A stretch of DNA of 64,000 nucleotides from Archangium lipolyticum (GTDB taxonomy: Bacteria > Myxococcota > Myxococcia > Myxococcales > Myxococcaceae), in NCBI RefSeq assembly GCF_024623785.1, contig NZ_JANKBZ010000004.1, positions 124,001 through 188,000 on the forward strand, given 5' to 3'. Positions 27,347-36,763 of this stretch are shown in pieces. Under the pieces are notes generated by a model. That model was not told the DNA's origin, did not search any database, and saw only the letters and a list, made by a program, of their open reading frames with translations. Position 1 is the stretch's first letter. Every line of letters begins with the position of its first letter. Made by a program: the position numbers and the translations under genes.

Positions 27347-28345
27347 TCAGTCCAGCGAGACGCGGCGGCCTTCGCCCTCCGACACCACCGCCGCCGAGAG
27401 GATGCGCTGCACGGTGGCTGCCTCCTTCACCGTGGCCAGCTCGCGGTCCGTGGGCGGCCGTCCCGCGAGCCTTCCGAGGAACTCGCGCGCGGTCTCCACG
27501 TGGGCCTGGGCCCAGGGCTCTCGCGCCCCGGGTTGGGGTTCGAGGCCCGGAGCCAGATCACGCCACGCACCGGACTCGAAGCACCGCACGGGCGAGACGC
27601 ACCAGCCCTCGCGCGCCGGGATGTAGCCCCCGGAGAAGCCGGCCTCCCACGTCTCTCCCAGAAGCGACCACGCACCGTGCAGCCCCGGCTCCGGACTGGC
27701 CGCGTGCGTCAGGACGAGCACGGCTCCATGGGAGAGCCCCACGTGCAGCGCGGCCGTGTGCACCGGGCGGCCGGACAGCGAGGCCTGAACCCAGGTGGGC
27801 GCGCTGCCCGTCAACCACAAGGCCGCGTCGAGCAGGTGGGAGACGCCCCCGAAGTCCGCCGAGAGCCCCACGTACGCCCCGGGCTGCGTCACCTCCGTGG
27901 GGACGAAGCAATTGCGCACCGTGAGGACCAGGTGGTGCACCGGGTGCTCCGAGAGCCAGGAGCGCAGCGCGCGCAGCGGCGGGAGCATCCGGTAGGGGAA
28001 GTTCACCGCGCAGGGGAGCTTCGCCTTGCGCGCCTTCTCGACCAGGGCCCACGCGTCCTCGGCGGTGAGCGTCAGGGGCTTCTCGCAGAGCACCGCCCGG
28101 CCCGACTCCAGTGCCGTCTCCACGTGCTCGCGGTGCAGCGCGTCCGGGCTCGCCACCACCACCGCGTCCACCACCGCGCACAGCTCCCGCACGTCCGTCG
28201 TGGCCAGGAGGATGTCCTCCCGGGCGGCGATCTCGCGCGTGGAGCCCAGGTGCTGGCCACACAGCGCCACCACCTGGGCCCCCGCCTCGCGGAAGGCCCC
28301 CACGTGCATCAGACCCCACTTCGTTCCGATGACGCCGATTCGCAT
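27347..28345 (-). CDS. Gfo/Idh/MocA family oxidoreductase
   Basis: A 332-residue NAD(P)-dependent oxidoreductase. The Rossmann start MRIGVIGTKWGLMHVGAF, the VVASPDALHREHVETAL segment and CEKPLT are the family signatures, and DFGGVSHLLDAALWL lines the substrate site with its His. Substrates of this family are usually sugars or cyclitols; none is indicated. The ATG lies six bases after the stop of the lipoprotein gene, so the two share a transcript. Confidence 0.85.
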   Translation of the reverse strand: MRIGVIGTKWGLMHVGAFREAGAQVVALCGQHLGSTREIAAREDILLATTDVRELCAVVDAVVVASPDALHREHVETALESGRAVLCEKPLTLTAEDAWALVEKARKAKLPCAVNFPYRMLPPLRALRSWLSEHPVHHLVLTVRNCFVPTEVTQPGAYVGLSADFGGVSHLLDAALWLTGSAPTWVQASLSGRPVHTAALHVGLSHGAVLVLTHAASPEPGLHGAWSLLGETWEAGFSGGYIPAREGWCVSPVRCFESGAWRDLAPGLEPQPGAREPWAQAHVETAREFLGRLAGRPPTDRELATVKEAATVQRILSAAVVSEGEGRRVSLD

Positions 28346-28351
28346 GGATGA

Positions 28352-28837
28352 CTACCCGTCGCAGCCGATCCGCTGCGTGCCAAGAGCCACGTCGTCGTAC
28401 CAGAGCTCGTCCTGCTCGCCGTGATAGGTCTCGAAGCCGAACCACGCACGGGCATGGCGGGGGGACCAGCTCGTCAGGTTGGCGTTCCAGTTCGTCGTGT
28501 GGAGGCCCCCCACCTCGTTCCCATCGAACCACGCGCGCAGCTCGTGCCGGGCACCATCCTTCGAGCTGGAACGCGCCTGGGTGCCATCGACGGAGATGCG
28601 GCCCTGCTGCTGGAAGACCTGGACAGACCATGTCCCGGGGTCGGGAGCACCACCCGCGGACGCCGCCTCGAAATCATCACAGAGCAGCAGCCCGTCCGCC
28701 TTGCACGCACTCGAGGGGCTCACCTTCGGTTCGATGTCGGGCGTGACCTCCGCCCCGGTCGAGCCACAGCCGCAGGTCAATCCCAGCAAACAGGACATCA
28801 ACAGCCACACTCCATGTCTCGGATGCACGGTCACCAC
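28352..28837 (-). CDS. short LamG-like secreted protein, possibly shortened
   Basis: A 161-residue exported protein, perhaps a lipoprotein (LLMSCLLGLTCGCGSTG). The mature part has LLLCDDFEAASAGGAPDPGTW, WFDGNEVGGLHTTNWNA and ends in ELWYDDVALGTQRIGC. Longer myxobacterial glycan-binding jelly-roll proteins begin and end in the same way but carry roughly 70-100 more residues between, so this copy may have lost a central part in frame. Start GTG 28837 is uncertain. It is six bases ahead of the Gfo/Idh/MocA gene. Confidence 0.6.
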   Translation of the reverse strand: MVTVHPRHGVWLLMSCLLGLTCGCGSTGAEVTPDIEPKVSPSSACKADGLLLCDDFEAASAGGAPDPGTWSVQVFQQQGRISVDGTQARSSSKDGARHELRAWFDGNEVGGLHTTNWNANLTSWSPRHARAWFGFETYHGEQDELWYDDVALGTQRIGCDG

Positions 28838-29003
28838 GCCTTGGAAAGGGGCACACAGGATACCCGTACCCCATTCCGCTCCCTGGAGGAGAGGGCGGGC
28901 CGGGGCGATTGGTTGACTGCCCGGCTCGGGAGCACGGTATGGCAGCGGCCGTCTCATCCCGGCGATACATTCCGCCGTTGCGTACTTCGCAGAAGGAGTC
29001 GTC

Positions 29004-31052
29004 TTGAGAATCGCAGCACTCTCCCTCGCGGCCGCCCTCAGCGTGGCCGGTTGCACCCACTCCACCATGCAGAATCCCGAGCCCTCCTCCCCCACCCGAA
29101 CCGAAGCCCGTGGGTCCCTGCCTCCTCCCGAGGGGGCCAGGGGCCTCTCTGGCACGCTCGAGGCCTTCAACGCCGCCTGCACCGCCGACCTGGAGAAGGC
29201 CCGCGCCCAGGTGGCCGCCCTCAAGAAGCTGAAGCCCGCCACCGACGGCCGCGCCATCCTCGAGGCCTACGACGAGGCCACCGCCGCCATCGGAAACTCC
29301 TTCAACCGCTCCAGCCTCGCGCGCGAGGTGCACCCCAACGCCGCCTTCCGCGACGCGGCCCGTGCGTGCGAGCAGAAGGCCGATGCCCTCAACGTGGAGA
29401 TCTCCCAGGACCGCGGCGTCTATGACGCCCTGTCCGCCGTGGACCTCTCCCAGATGGACGACGCCACCCGCTACTGGATGCAGCGCACCCTGCTCGACTT
29501 CCGCCGCGCGGGCGTGGACCGGGACGACGCCACCCGCGCCCGGGTGAAGGCCCTCAACGAGGAGATCCTCAAGCTGGGCCAGACCTTCAACCAGAACATC
29601 GCCGAGGACGTGCGCAAGGTGGAGCTGGACCCGAAGGAGCTCGCGGGCCTGCCCGAGGACTTCATCAAGGCCCACGCGCCGGGGGCGAATGGGAAGGTGG
29701 TCATCACCTCCAACTACCCCGACTACTTCCCGTTCATGACGTACGCCCGTGACGGCAAGGCGCGCGAGAAGGTGTGGCGTGCCTACCACCAGCGCGCGCA
29801 CCCGAAGAACCTGGACGTGCTCTCCCGGCTCATCGCGAAGCGGCACGAGCTGGCCACGCTGCTGGGCTATCCCACCTGGGCCGCGTTCGTCACCGAGACG
29901 AAGATGACGCGCACGCAGCAGGTGGCGGCGGAGTTCATCGACAAGGTGGCCGCCACCTCCGAGCGGCGCGCGAAGCAGGAGTACGCGGACCTGCTCGCCC
30001 GCAAGAAGAAGGACGAGCCCAAGGCCACCGTGCTGGAGCCGTGGGACCAGGACTACTACGAGGACAGGCTCAAGGCGGAGCGGCTCGGCTTCGACTCGCA
30101 GGCGCTGCGTCCCTACTTCGAGTACGGCCGGGTGAAGAAGGGGGTGATGGACATCACCTCGCGCATGTGGGGCATCACCTTCGTGCCGGTGAAGGACGCC
30201 ACGGTGTGGCACGCGGAGGTGGAGACATACGACGTCACGGAGAACGGGGCACTGCTGGGCCGCATCTACCTGGACATGCACCCGCGTGATGACAAGTACA
30301 AGCACGCGGCGCAGTTCGACGTCGTGGCGGGCCAGGCCGGCAAGCGCCATCCGGAGGGCACGCTGGTGTGCAACTTCCCGCGTCCGGGCGAGCTGATGAC
30401 GCAGGACGACGTGGAGACGTTCTTCCACGAGTTCGGCCACCTGCTGCACCACATCTTCGCGGGCCGGCAGCAGTGGAAGGGCATCACCGGCATCTCCACG
30501 GAGTGGGACTTCGTGGAGACGCCCTCGATGCTGCTGCAGCAGTGGGCGTCCAACCCCACGGTGCTCCAGGAGTTCGCCCGCCACCACCAGACGGGCGAGG
30601 CGATTCCCGCGGCGATGGTGGAGAAGCTGCGCGCCTCGAACGAGTTCGGCAAGGGCCTGTGGACGCGGCGGCAGATGTTCCTGTCGGCGGTGGCACTGGA
30701 GTACTACTCGCGCGCGCCGGGCTTCGACACCACGGCGGAGCTGGCGAAGCTGCAGGAGAAGTACAGCCCGTTCCGCCACGAGTACCGGGATGGCACATAC
30801 TTCCAACTGTCCTTCGGACACCTGGAGGGCTACTCGGCGGCGTACTACACGTACGTGTGGTCGCTCGTCATCGCCAAGGATCTGGAGACCGAGTTCCAGA
30901 AGAACGGCTACCTGGACCCGGCCACGACGATGAAGTACCGCAAGACGGTGCTCGAGCCCGGTGGCTCCAAGCCCGCCGCGGACCTGGTGAAGGACTTCCT
31001 GGGCCGTCCCTACGGCTTCGAGGCCTACCGCAAGTACCTCGACGAGAACTAG
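29004..31052 (+). CDS. M3 family zinc metallopeptidase lipoprotein (oligopeptidase)
   Basis: A 682-residue oligopeptidase of the thimet/Dcp family, cleaving short peptides. The zinc site FFHEFGHLLHHIF is near residue 475, with the downstream Glu in ISTEWDFVETPSM and the substrate-loop Tyr/His residues near FSFGHLEGYSAAYYTYVW. Unlike cytosolic family members it has a lipoprotein signal (LSVAGC, Cys17), so it works in the periplasm or at the outer membrane. The start is TTG 29004 with AAGGAG six bases upstream. It stands alone. Confidence 0.9.
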   Translation: MRIAALSLAAALSVAGCTHSTMQNPEPSSPTRTEARGSLPPPEGARGLSGTLEAFNAACTADLEKARAQVAALKKLKPATDGRAILEAYDEATAAIGNSFNRSSLAREVHPNAAFRDAARACEQKADALNVEISQDRGVYDALSAVDLSQMDDATRYWMQRTLLDFRRAGVDRDDATRARVKALNEEILKLGQTFNQNIAEDVRKVELDPKELAGLPEDFIKAHAPGANGKVVITSNYPDYFPFMTYARDGKAREKVWRAYHQRAHPKNLDVLSRLIAKRHELATLLGYPTWAAFVTETKMTRTQQVAAEFIDKVAATSERRAKQEYADLLARKKKDEPKATVLEPWDQDYYEDRLKAERLGFDSQALRPYFEYGRVKKGVMDITSRMWGITFVPVKDATVWHAEVETYDVTENGALLGRIYLDMHPRDDKYKHAAQFDVVAGQAGKRHPEGTLVCNFPRPGELMTQDDVETFFHEFGHLLHHIFAGRQQWKGITGISTEWDFVETPSMLLQQWASNPTVLQEFARHHQTGEAIPAAMVEKLRASNEFGKGLWTRRQMFLSAVALEYYSRAPGFDTTAELAKLQEKYSPFRHEYRDGTYFQLSFGHLEGYSAAYYTYVWSLVIAKDLETEFQKNGYLDPATTMKYRKTVLEPGGSKPAADLVKDFLGRPYGFEAYRKYLDEN

Positions 31053-31070
31053 CCCCCCTCTTCATCCCCT

Positions 31071-31105
31071 CCCCTCTCCCCCTGGGAGAGGGTTAGGGTG
31101 AGGGT
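31071..31105. repeat. dispersed palindromic repeat, copy 3 (inverted)
   Basis: The reverse complement of the copies at 3054 and 16005: CCCCTCTCCCCCTGGGAG, then GGGTGAGGG. It lies between the M3 peptidase stop and the TrpF-like gene and faces the copy at 31805 in inverted orientation. Confidence 0.75.
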
Positions 31106-31127
31106 CTTCCACGACCAGGAGTCCCAC

Positions 31128-31805
31128 GTGCAAGCCACCCTCACCCCTCGAATCAAGATCTGCTGTATCTCCAGCGTGGAGGAGGCGTGGACCGCCATTC
31201 GCGCTGGAGCCTCGGCGCTCGGTCTCGTGTCCTCGATGCCCAGCGGTCCCGGCGTCATCTCCGAGGCGCTCATCGCGGAGATCGCCGCCGCCGTGCCGCC
31301 ACCCATCGCCACCTTCCTGCTCACGTGCGGGCAGGACGTGGAGCACATCATCGCGCAGCAGCGCCGCTGCCGGACCAACACCGTGCAGATCTGCGACCGG
31401 CTCACCTCCGGGAGCTACGCGGATCTGCGCGGAGCCATGCCCGGCGTGTCGCTCGTGCAGGTCATCCACGTCACCGGCGAGGAGTCCCTGGAGGAGGCGC
31501 TCTCCGTGGCACCGCACGTGGATGCACTGCTGCTCGACTCGGGCAACCAATCCCTGGCGGTGAAGGAGTTGGGCGGAACCGGGCGCGTCCACGATTGGAA
31601 CGTCAGCCGGCGCATCCGCGAGCAGGTGCGTGTGCCCATATTCCTGGCTGGCGGTCTGCGCCCGGAGAACGTGGGCGAGGCCATCCGCCAGGTGGGACCG
31701 TTCGGGCTGGACCTGTGCAGCAGCGTGCGGACCGAGGGCAAGCTGGACGAGGAGAAGCTGACGCGGTTCTTCGCGCGAATTCGCTCGGTCACCGACGAGC
31801 GTTGA
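31128..31805 (+). CDS. phosphoribosylanthranilate isomerase (TrpF)-like protein
   Basis: A 225-residue TIM-barrel resembling TrpF, which rearranges phosphoribosylanthranilate in tryptophan synthesis. The catalytic-Cys strand reads IKICCISSVEEAW, not the usual KICG; ALLLDSGN supplies the general-acid Asp; and FLAGGLRPENVGEAIR with GLDLCSSVRTEGKLD forms the phosphate end. No other trp gene is near, so this may be the only trpF or a paralogue with another role. GTG 31128 is chosen because AGGAG lies six bases upstream. Palindromic repeats flank it on both sides. Confidence 0.78.
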   Translation: MQATLTPRIKICCISSVEEAWTAIRAGASALGLVSSMPSGPGVISEALIAEIAAAVPPPIATFLLTCGQDVEHIIAQQRRCRTNTVQICDRLTSGSYADLRGAMPGVSLVQVIHVTGEESLEEALSVAPHVDALLLDSGNQSLAVKELGGTGRVHDWNVSRRIREQVRVPIFLAGGLRPENVGEAIRQVGPFGLDLCSSVRTEGKLDEEKLTRFFARIRSVTDER

Positions 31806-31839
31806 CCCTCACCCCGGCCCTCTCCCAGGGGGAGAGGGA
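31805..31839. repeat. dispersed palindromic repeat, copy 4
   Basis: Same orientation as copies 1 and 2; its first base is the last base of the TrpF-like stop codon TGA. Hairpin arms are CCCTCTCCC and GGGAGAGGG. With copy 3 it brackets the TrpF-like gene. Confidence 0.75.
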
Positions 31840-31847
31840 GCGACGCC

Positions 31848-32423
31848 TCACACCGCGCCCCTTCCCGTGGGCGTGGGGATGTGGGGTCCACCCGGACCGG
31901 GACGTGCCCTCGCCCGCCACACCGCCGCCGTGTAGTCCACCACGGCGGCGAGCGCCGTCAGCCCCACCGCGATGACCAGCGGGCGCACCAGCACCGGAGC
32001 CACCAGCACCGCCAGCAACGCTCCGAGTTGCAGCGTCGTCACCACCTTGCCCAGCATCCGCGCCTGGAACTTCACCGGCCGGAATCGGGGCACGATGCGC
32101 GCCACCACGAACGCCAGCCCCGTCGCCACGTCGCGCACCACCAGGATGCCGAACTCCACCGGCGACAGGCTGCCCTCCAGCACGAAGGCCAGCAGCGCCA
32201 CCATCACGAAGCCCCGGTCGGCGAGCGGGTCGATGAGCGCTCCCCAGTACGACTCCAGGTGCTTGTGACGGGCGATCCACCCATCCAGGAAATCCGTCAG
32301 CGCCGCGGCCATCACCAGCCCGACCCGGACCAGCGGCTCCTCCATCACGACGAAGACGGCGGCGAGTGGCAGGCGGGAAAGCGACAGCGCGTTGAGGAGC
32401 GTGAGGCTCGTGCGGCGGCGCAT
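31848..32423 (-). CDS. CDP-alcohol phosphatidyltransferase
   Basis: A 191-residue membrane enzyme that moves a phosphatidyl group from CDP-diacylglycerol to an alcohol, as in phosphatidylglycerol-phosphate synthesis. The signature DG-x2-AR-x8-G-x3-D-x3-D is complete in the stretch from FLDGWIAR to IDPLADR. About five to six hydrophobic helices are seen. Compared with PgsA it is similar in length, but the alcohol cannot be told from sequence. GGAGGT lies directly against the ATG. Confidence 0.85.
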   Translation of the reverse strand: MRRRTSLTLLNALSLSRLPLAAVFVVMEEPLVRVGLVMAAALTDFLDGWIARHKHLESYWGALIDPLADRGFVMVALLAFVLEGSLSPVEFGILVVRDVATGLAFVVARIVPRFRPVKFQARMLGKVVTTLQLGALLAVLVAPVLVRPLVIAVGLTALAAVVDYTAAVWRARARPGPGGPHIPTPTGRGAV

Positions 32424-32502
32424 ACCTCCACAACCTAGGAACTCTTCCCGCCCGCTGCATTCCGGGGGAGCAATGGCCCGCCCGCTCCCTCGTCGCCCCC
32501 TG

Positions 32503-33048
32503 TCAGTCCTCCTGCTCTTCCTCGGGCGCCCCGGGCCGCCACGACGCCCCGAGCAGCACCTTGCCCACCCCGATGAAGATCGACCCCGAGAGCAGTGCCA
32601 TTCCGTACACGAGGAGCAGGAAGCCGTCCCAGCGCCTGATCGCCAATACATGGAGGACGTGCCCCACCAGCAGCAGACCCGAAGCCCCGATCAGCACGGC
32701 CACGAAGGCGACCAGCCCGCGCACCCAGGCGGGGACCTCCGCCCCAGAAGACGCCAGACCGCGGGACTCGGCGAGCAGTTCCGGAGGGATCTCCAGCGCG
32801 TAGGGATAACCGAGCGCCAGGAGTGCCTCTCCCACCGCATGGGCCACCCGGCGCCCCTTGCTGCCCGTGAAGGCCCGGACCCGCTTGTCCTCCAGGATCT
32901 CGTGCAACAGGTCCGCCCGAGCACGAGCGTCCTCTCCTGGCTTCAGGGGCAGGGCGAGCCCCCGCAGAAGCGCATCCACCTCGGGACGGGCCGCGTCAGG
33001 CGCCCGCGCCCGCTCCAGCAGCTCGCGCGGCGAGGGCACCTCTTCCAT
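32503..33048 (-). CDS. membrane protein of unknown function
   Basis: A protein of about 181 residues with a soluble, Arg/Glu-rich first half (LLERARAPDAARPEVDALLRGL) and two transmembrane helices near the end (WVRGLVAFVAVLIGASGLLLVGHVL and FLLLVYGMALLSGSIFIGVGKVLL), finishing with an acidic tail. No family is recognised. ATG 33048 has no ribosome site; in-frame GTG codons at 33102 and 33111 are equally possible starts. Confidence 0.6.
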   Translation of the reverse strand: MEEVPSPRELLERARAPDAARPEVDALLRGLALPLKPGEDARARADLLHEILEDKRVRAFTGSKGRRVAHAVGEALLALGYPYALEIPPELLAESRGLASSGAEVPAWVRGLVAFVAVLIGASGLLLVGHVLHVLAIRRWDGFLLLVYGMALLSGSIFIGVGKVLLGASWRPGAPEEEQED

Positions 33049-33207
33049 GGGAGAGAGCGCGATGGGCTGTTCCGAGGGCGGGTGAGGGCGGGAACGTTGC
33101 ACGGTGAGCACCAGCTTAGCCTGCCCCCATGATGGATGGATCCCACCCCGGACCCGGAGCGCTCGTCCCGGTTTACAGCCCGGCCCGGGTTGAAGTAGGG
33201 GGCGGAC

Positions 33208-33816
33208 ATGCCCATCCTCGCTCTCGTCCGACACGGTCAGTCCCTCTGGAATCATGAGAATCGCTTCACCGGCTTCGTGGACGTGCCCCTGACGGAACAG
33301 GGCCGCGCCGAGGCCCGGCAGGCCGCCAAGTCCCTCGGTGGCCTCAAGTTCGACGTCGCCTATACCTCCGCCCTCACGCGCGCCCAGGAGACGTTGGCCA
33401 TCATCCTCGAGTCGCTCGGCCAGCGCATCCCCGTCATCCGCGATGCCGCCCTCAACGAGCGCCACTATGGCGACCTCCAGGGCCTCAACAAGGAGGACGC
33501 CGCCAAGCGCTGGGGCGACCACCAGGTGAAGCTGTGGCGCCGCTCCTTCGACGTGCCGCCCCCCAATGGCGAGTCGCTCGAGATGACCGCCAAGCGCGTG
33601 CTGCCCTTCTACGACCGCGCCATCAGCGGCGACCTGCGCCAGGGCAAGAACGTGCTCGTGGTGGCCCACGGCAACTCCAACCGCTCCCTGGTGATGAAGC
33701 TCGACAAGCTCACCGGCGAGCAGGTGGTGGGCCTGGAGCTGGCCACCGGCGTGCCGCTCGTCTACGAGCTGTCCAACGAGTGCGAGGTCATCAGCAAGCG
33801 CAACACCACGCCGTAA
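33208..33816 (+). CDS. gpmA: 2,3-bisphosphoglycerate-dependent phosphoglycerate mutase
   Basis: A 202-residue glycolytic mutase interconverting 3- and 2-phosphoglycerate. The phospho-His is in LALVRHGQSLWNHENRFTGF, the second catalytic block is ALNERHYGDLQGLNK with the active Glu, and the second His is in VLVVAHGNSNRSL. It is shorter than the roughly 250-residue E. coli enzyme but within the range of the family. A tRNA 3'-end fragment begins 10 bp after its stop. Confidence 0.9.
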   Translation: MPILALVRHGQSLWNHENRFTGFVDVPLTEQGRAEARQAAKSLGGLKFDVAYTSALTRAQETLAIILESLGQRIPVIRDAALNERHYGDLQGLNKEDAAKRWGDHQVKLWRRSFDVPPPNGESLEMTAKRVLPFYDRAISGDLRQGKNVLVVAHGNSNRSLVMKLDKLTGEQVVGLELATGVPLVYELSNECEVISKRNTTP

Positions 33817-33825
33817 TCCGCGCCC

Positions 33826-33859
33826 GAGTCCCAACGGGTTCGAATCCCGTCGGGGACAA
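33826..33859 (+). other. tRNA 3'-end fragment (T-arm plus acceptor strand)
   Basis: A perfect T-arm (ACGGG TTCGAAT CCCGT at 33834-33850) is followed by seven bases and A, as in the 3' end of a tRNA. The 5' three quarters are missing, because gpmA ends just upstream. Such fragments typically mark attachment sites of integrases. A strong terminator follows at once. Confidence 0.6.
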
Positions 33860-33865
33860 CCTGGG

Positions 33866-33900
33866 AAGCCCAGCAATCTCAAGGGATTGTTGGGCTTTTC
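33866..33900 (+). terminator. rho-independent terminator after the tRNA fragment
   Basis: Stem AAGCCCAGCAATC / GATTGTTGGGCTT (13 pairs with one G-U) with a six-base loop, followed by TTTTCTTTT. It would end transcripts from gpmA or from the former tRNA gene. Confidence 0.85.
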
Positions 33901-34457
33901 TTTTGTCCCCTCATGTGCCCTCGGTGGCTGCCCGCCAAGCCCTGAGTCTCACTCCATGAGACAGCGTTGCAGGCTGGCTTTCTTTTAATGCCAAAAGCCA
34001 GGAAACCGGCGTGCGCGCAAAACCACATGCCCGAGGTCCGCTGCACACTCATGTTTGTGACAAGTGCGTGCCAATTCCTCCCAGGCAATGCATTGCGTCA
34101 ACACCTGACAATCATCGCAATGCGTCATCAGGCACGCGCTGACAAAACGAATTCATTGCCTCTGAGCGAGCAAGAAACAGAAGGCATGGGCACGCTCACT
34201 TATCCGCCCTATGCATTCTTGTCTCTCGCACCCCACGGGGGCATGTGTATATTCATGAAGACACTCAGCCAGCGCAAACCTCTCAAGACCCATTTTACAA
34301 GGTCTGAGAATCTGCCAATACATCACAGTTAATGAGTCCCATCACGCGGGAGGGGTTGTCAGACCCACCTGCTACTGACGCGGCCGATGTTTGCAATGGC
34401 TGAGTGTGTGGTGTCGTTGCCGTCATGAAGCAAATCACCCTGGAGAGGTATACAACC
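33900..34457. other. A+T-richer non-coding pocket
   Basis: About 560 bp visibly lower in G+C than the surroundings, with stretches such as CTTTCTTTTAATGCC and GACAAAACGAATTCATTGCC. Short frames exist but lack ribosome sites and family features. The last 60 bp presumably carry the promoter of the secreted protein at 34458. Together with the tRNA fragment this suggests foreign DNA. Confidence 0.5.
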
Positions 34458-35174
34458 ATGAGAAATCTGATGAGCAGCGCCGTGTGCGCCGTTGCAGTGG
34501 CGGCTTCGTTCATGAGTGGGCAGCCGAGTGCCCAGGCCTCCGCGCCCGTGTCCGTGAGCTACACCTTCGCGCAGGGCACGCAGGGCTGGACGCATGGGTT
34601 CGCCGATCTTCCGACGGACTACCTCAGCACGGGCATCTACGAGACCGGCTTCGGGTGGAGCGCCATTCCGGATCAGTACGGGGTGAACGGCCTGAGGATC
34701 CAGAGCCATAACCGCAGCGACGATGTCTTCATGTACATCTCGAGGAAGATCGACGCCTCCGTGGGCCTTCTGCCCAACAGGCAGTACACGGTCTACCTGA
34801 ACTTCGACCTCGCGACCGACGCCGTCCCGGGCTCGATCGGCATCGGCGGCTCGCCGGCCGAATCCGTCGCGGTCAAGGCCGGGGCGGTGAACTACGCGCC
34901 CGTCCTCAACGTGGAGGACGTCGGCGGCACCCCGTACTACATCCTCAACGTCGACAAGGGCAATCAGCTGAATGATGGCCCCGACATGCAGTTCATTGGC
35001 AACCTCGCCAAGCCCAACCCGGACGTGCCCGGCTACCAGCTGAAGCACTTCGAGCACTCCTTCACCGTGACGACCAACGCCCGCGGTGAGGTCTACCTGC
35101 TCATCGGCACCGATTCCGGATACGAGGGCCTCACCCGGATCTACTACACGAACATCCAGGCTAGCTTCTACTAA
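34458..35174 (+). CDS. secreted beta-sandwich-like protein of unknown function
   Basis: A 238-residue exported protein with a signal peptide ending near SAQASA. The body is rich in aromatic residues and beta strands (VSYTFAQGTQGWTHGFADLP, YTVYLNFDLATD, EVYLLIGTDSGYEG) and has no Cys outside the signal. It looks like a carbohydrate-binding or jelly-roll fold, but I recognise no named family. A GGAGAGG lies 10 bases upstream. Codon use is less extreme in G+C than neighbouring genes. Confidence 0.7.
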   Translation: MRNLMSSAVCAVAVAASFMSGQPSAQASAPVSVSYTFAQGTQGWTHGFADLPTDYLSTGIYETGFGWSAIPDQYGVNGLRIQSHNRSDDVFMYISRKIDASVGLLPNRQYTVYLNFDLATDAVPGSIGIGGSPAESVAVKAGAVNYAPVLNVEDVGGTPYYILNVDKGNQLNDGPDMQFIGNLAKPNPDVPGYQLKHFEHSFTVTTNARGEVYLLIGTDSGYEGLTRIYYTNIQASFY

Positions 35175-35189
35175 GCCAGCGAAGTGAGC

Positions 35190-35228
35190 ATGGGAGGGAG
35201 GGGAGCGGCCCGTTCCCCTCCCTCCCAT
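35190..35228 (+). terminator. hairpin after the secreted protein gene
   Basis: A 14-bp perfect stem (ATGGGAGGGAGGGG / CCCCTCCCTCCCAT) with an 11-base loop, 15 bp after the stop. No T-run follows, so it may work with Rho or as an mRNA end-stabiliser. Confidence 0.6.
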
Positions 35229-35329
35229 CCGGGTCTGTTCATCGTCGAGACCTTCTTCTCCTCATGTCGACTGTCGAATCGAGATTGTGCCTCCGGCTCC
35301 CTCGCCCTGACCATTGTGCGTCGAGATGA

Positions 35330-36531
<1,202 letters not shown>

Positions 36532-36763
36532 CGCGTTTCCTCCAAAGGGGTGTCTATTACACGAGCGGTCGCCGCAAGTGCGGCGAATGGTGCCGGTAGT
36601 CCGCGACAGAACGGTGCCAGCTCTCGGACGAGCGCTGCGCTTCTTGCGTCACTTCGACTACACCTCCCCCTGCCTCGGGGGGCCATTGGCTCCACCACCC
36701 CGTGGCGGCTATGTCCTTCCCCGTTCAAGCCGGGGCACGAGCCCCGCACACCCGGGGGGAATC

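Noticed and set aside
25945-28345. A multi-gene terpene biosynthetic cluster including the Gfo/Idh/MocA gene
   Set aside because: A gap of 343 bp with its own promoter-like elements separates them, and the oxidoreductase pairs with a lipoprotein gene instead.
33967-34332. A 121-codon plus-strand frame in the A+T-rich pocket
   Set aside because: No ribosome site, no family features, mixed composition and Cys/His/Met scatter typical of chance frames.
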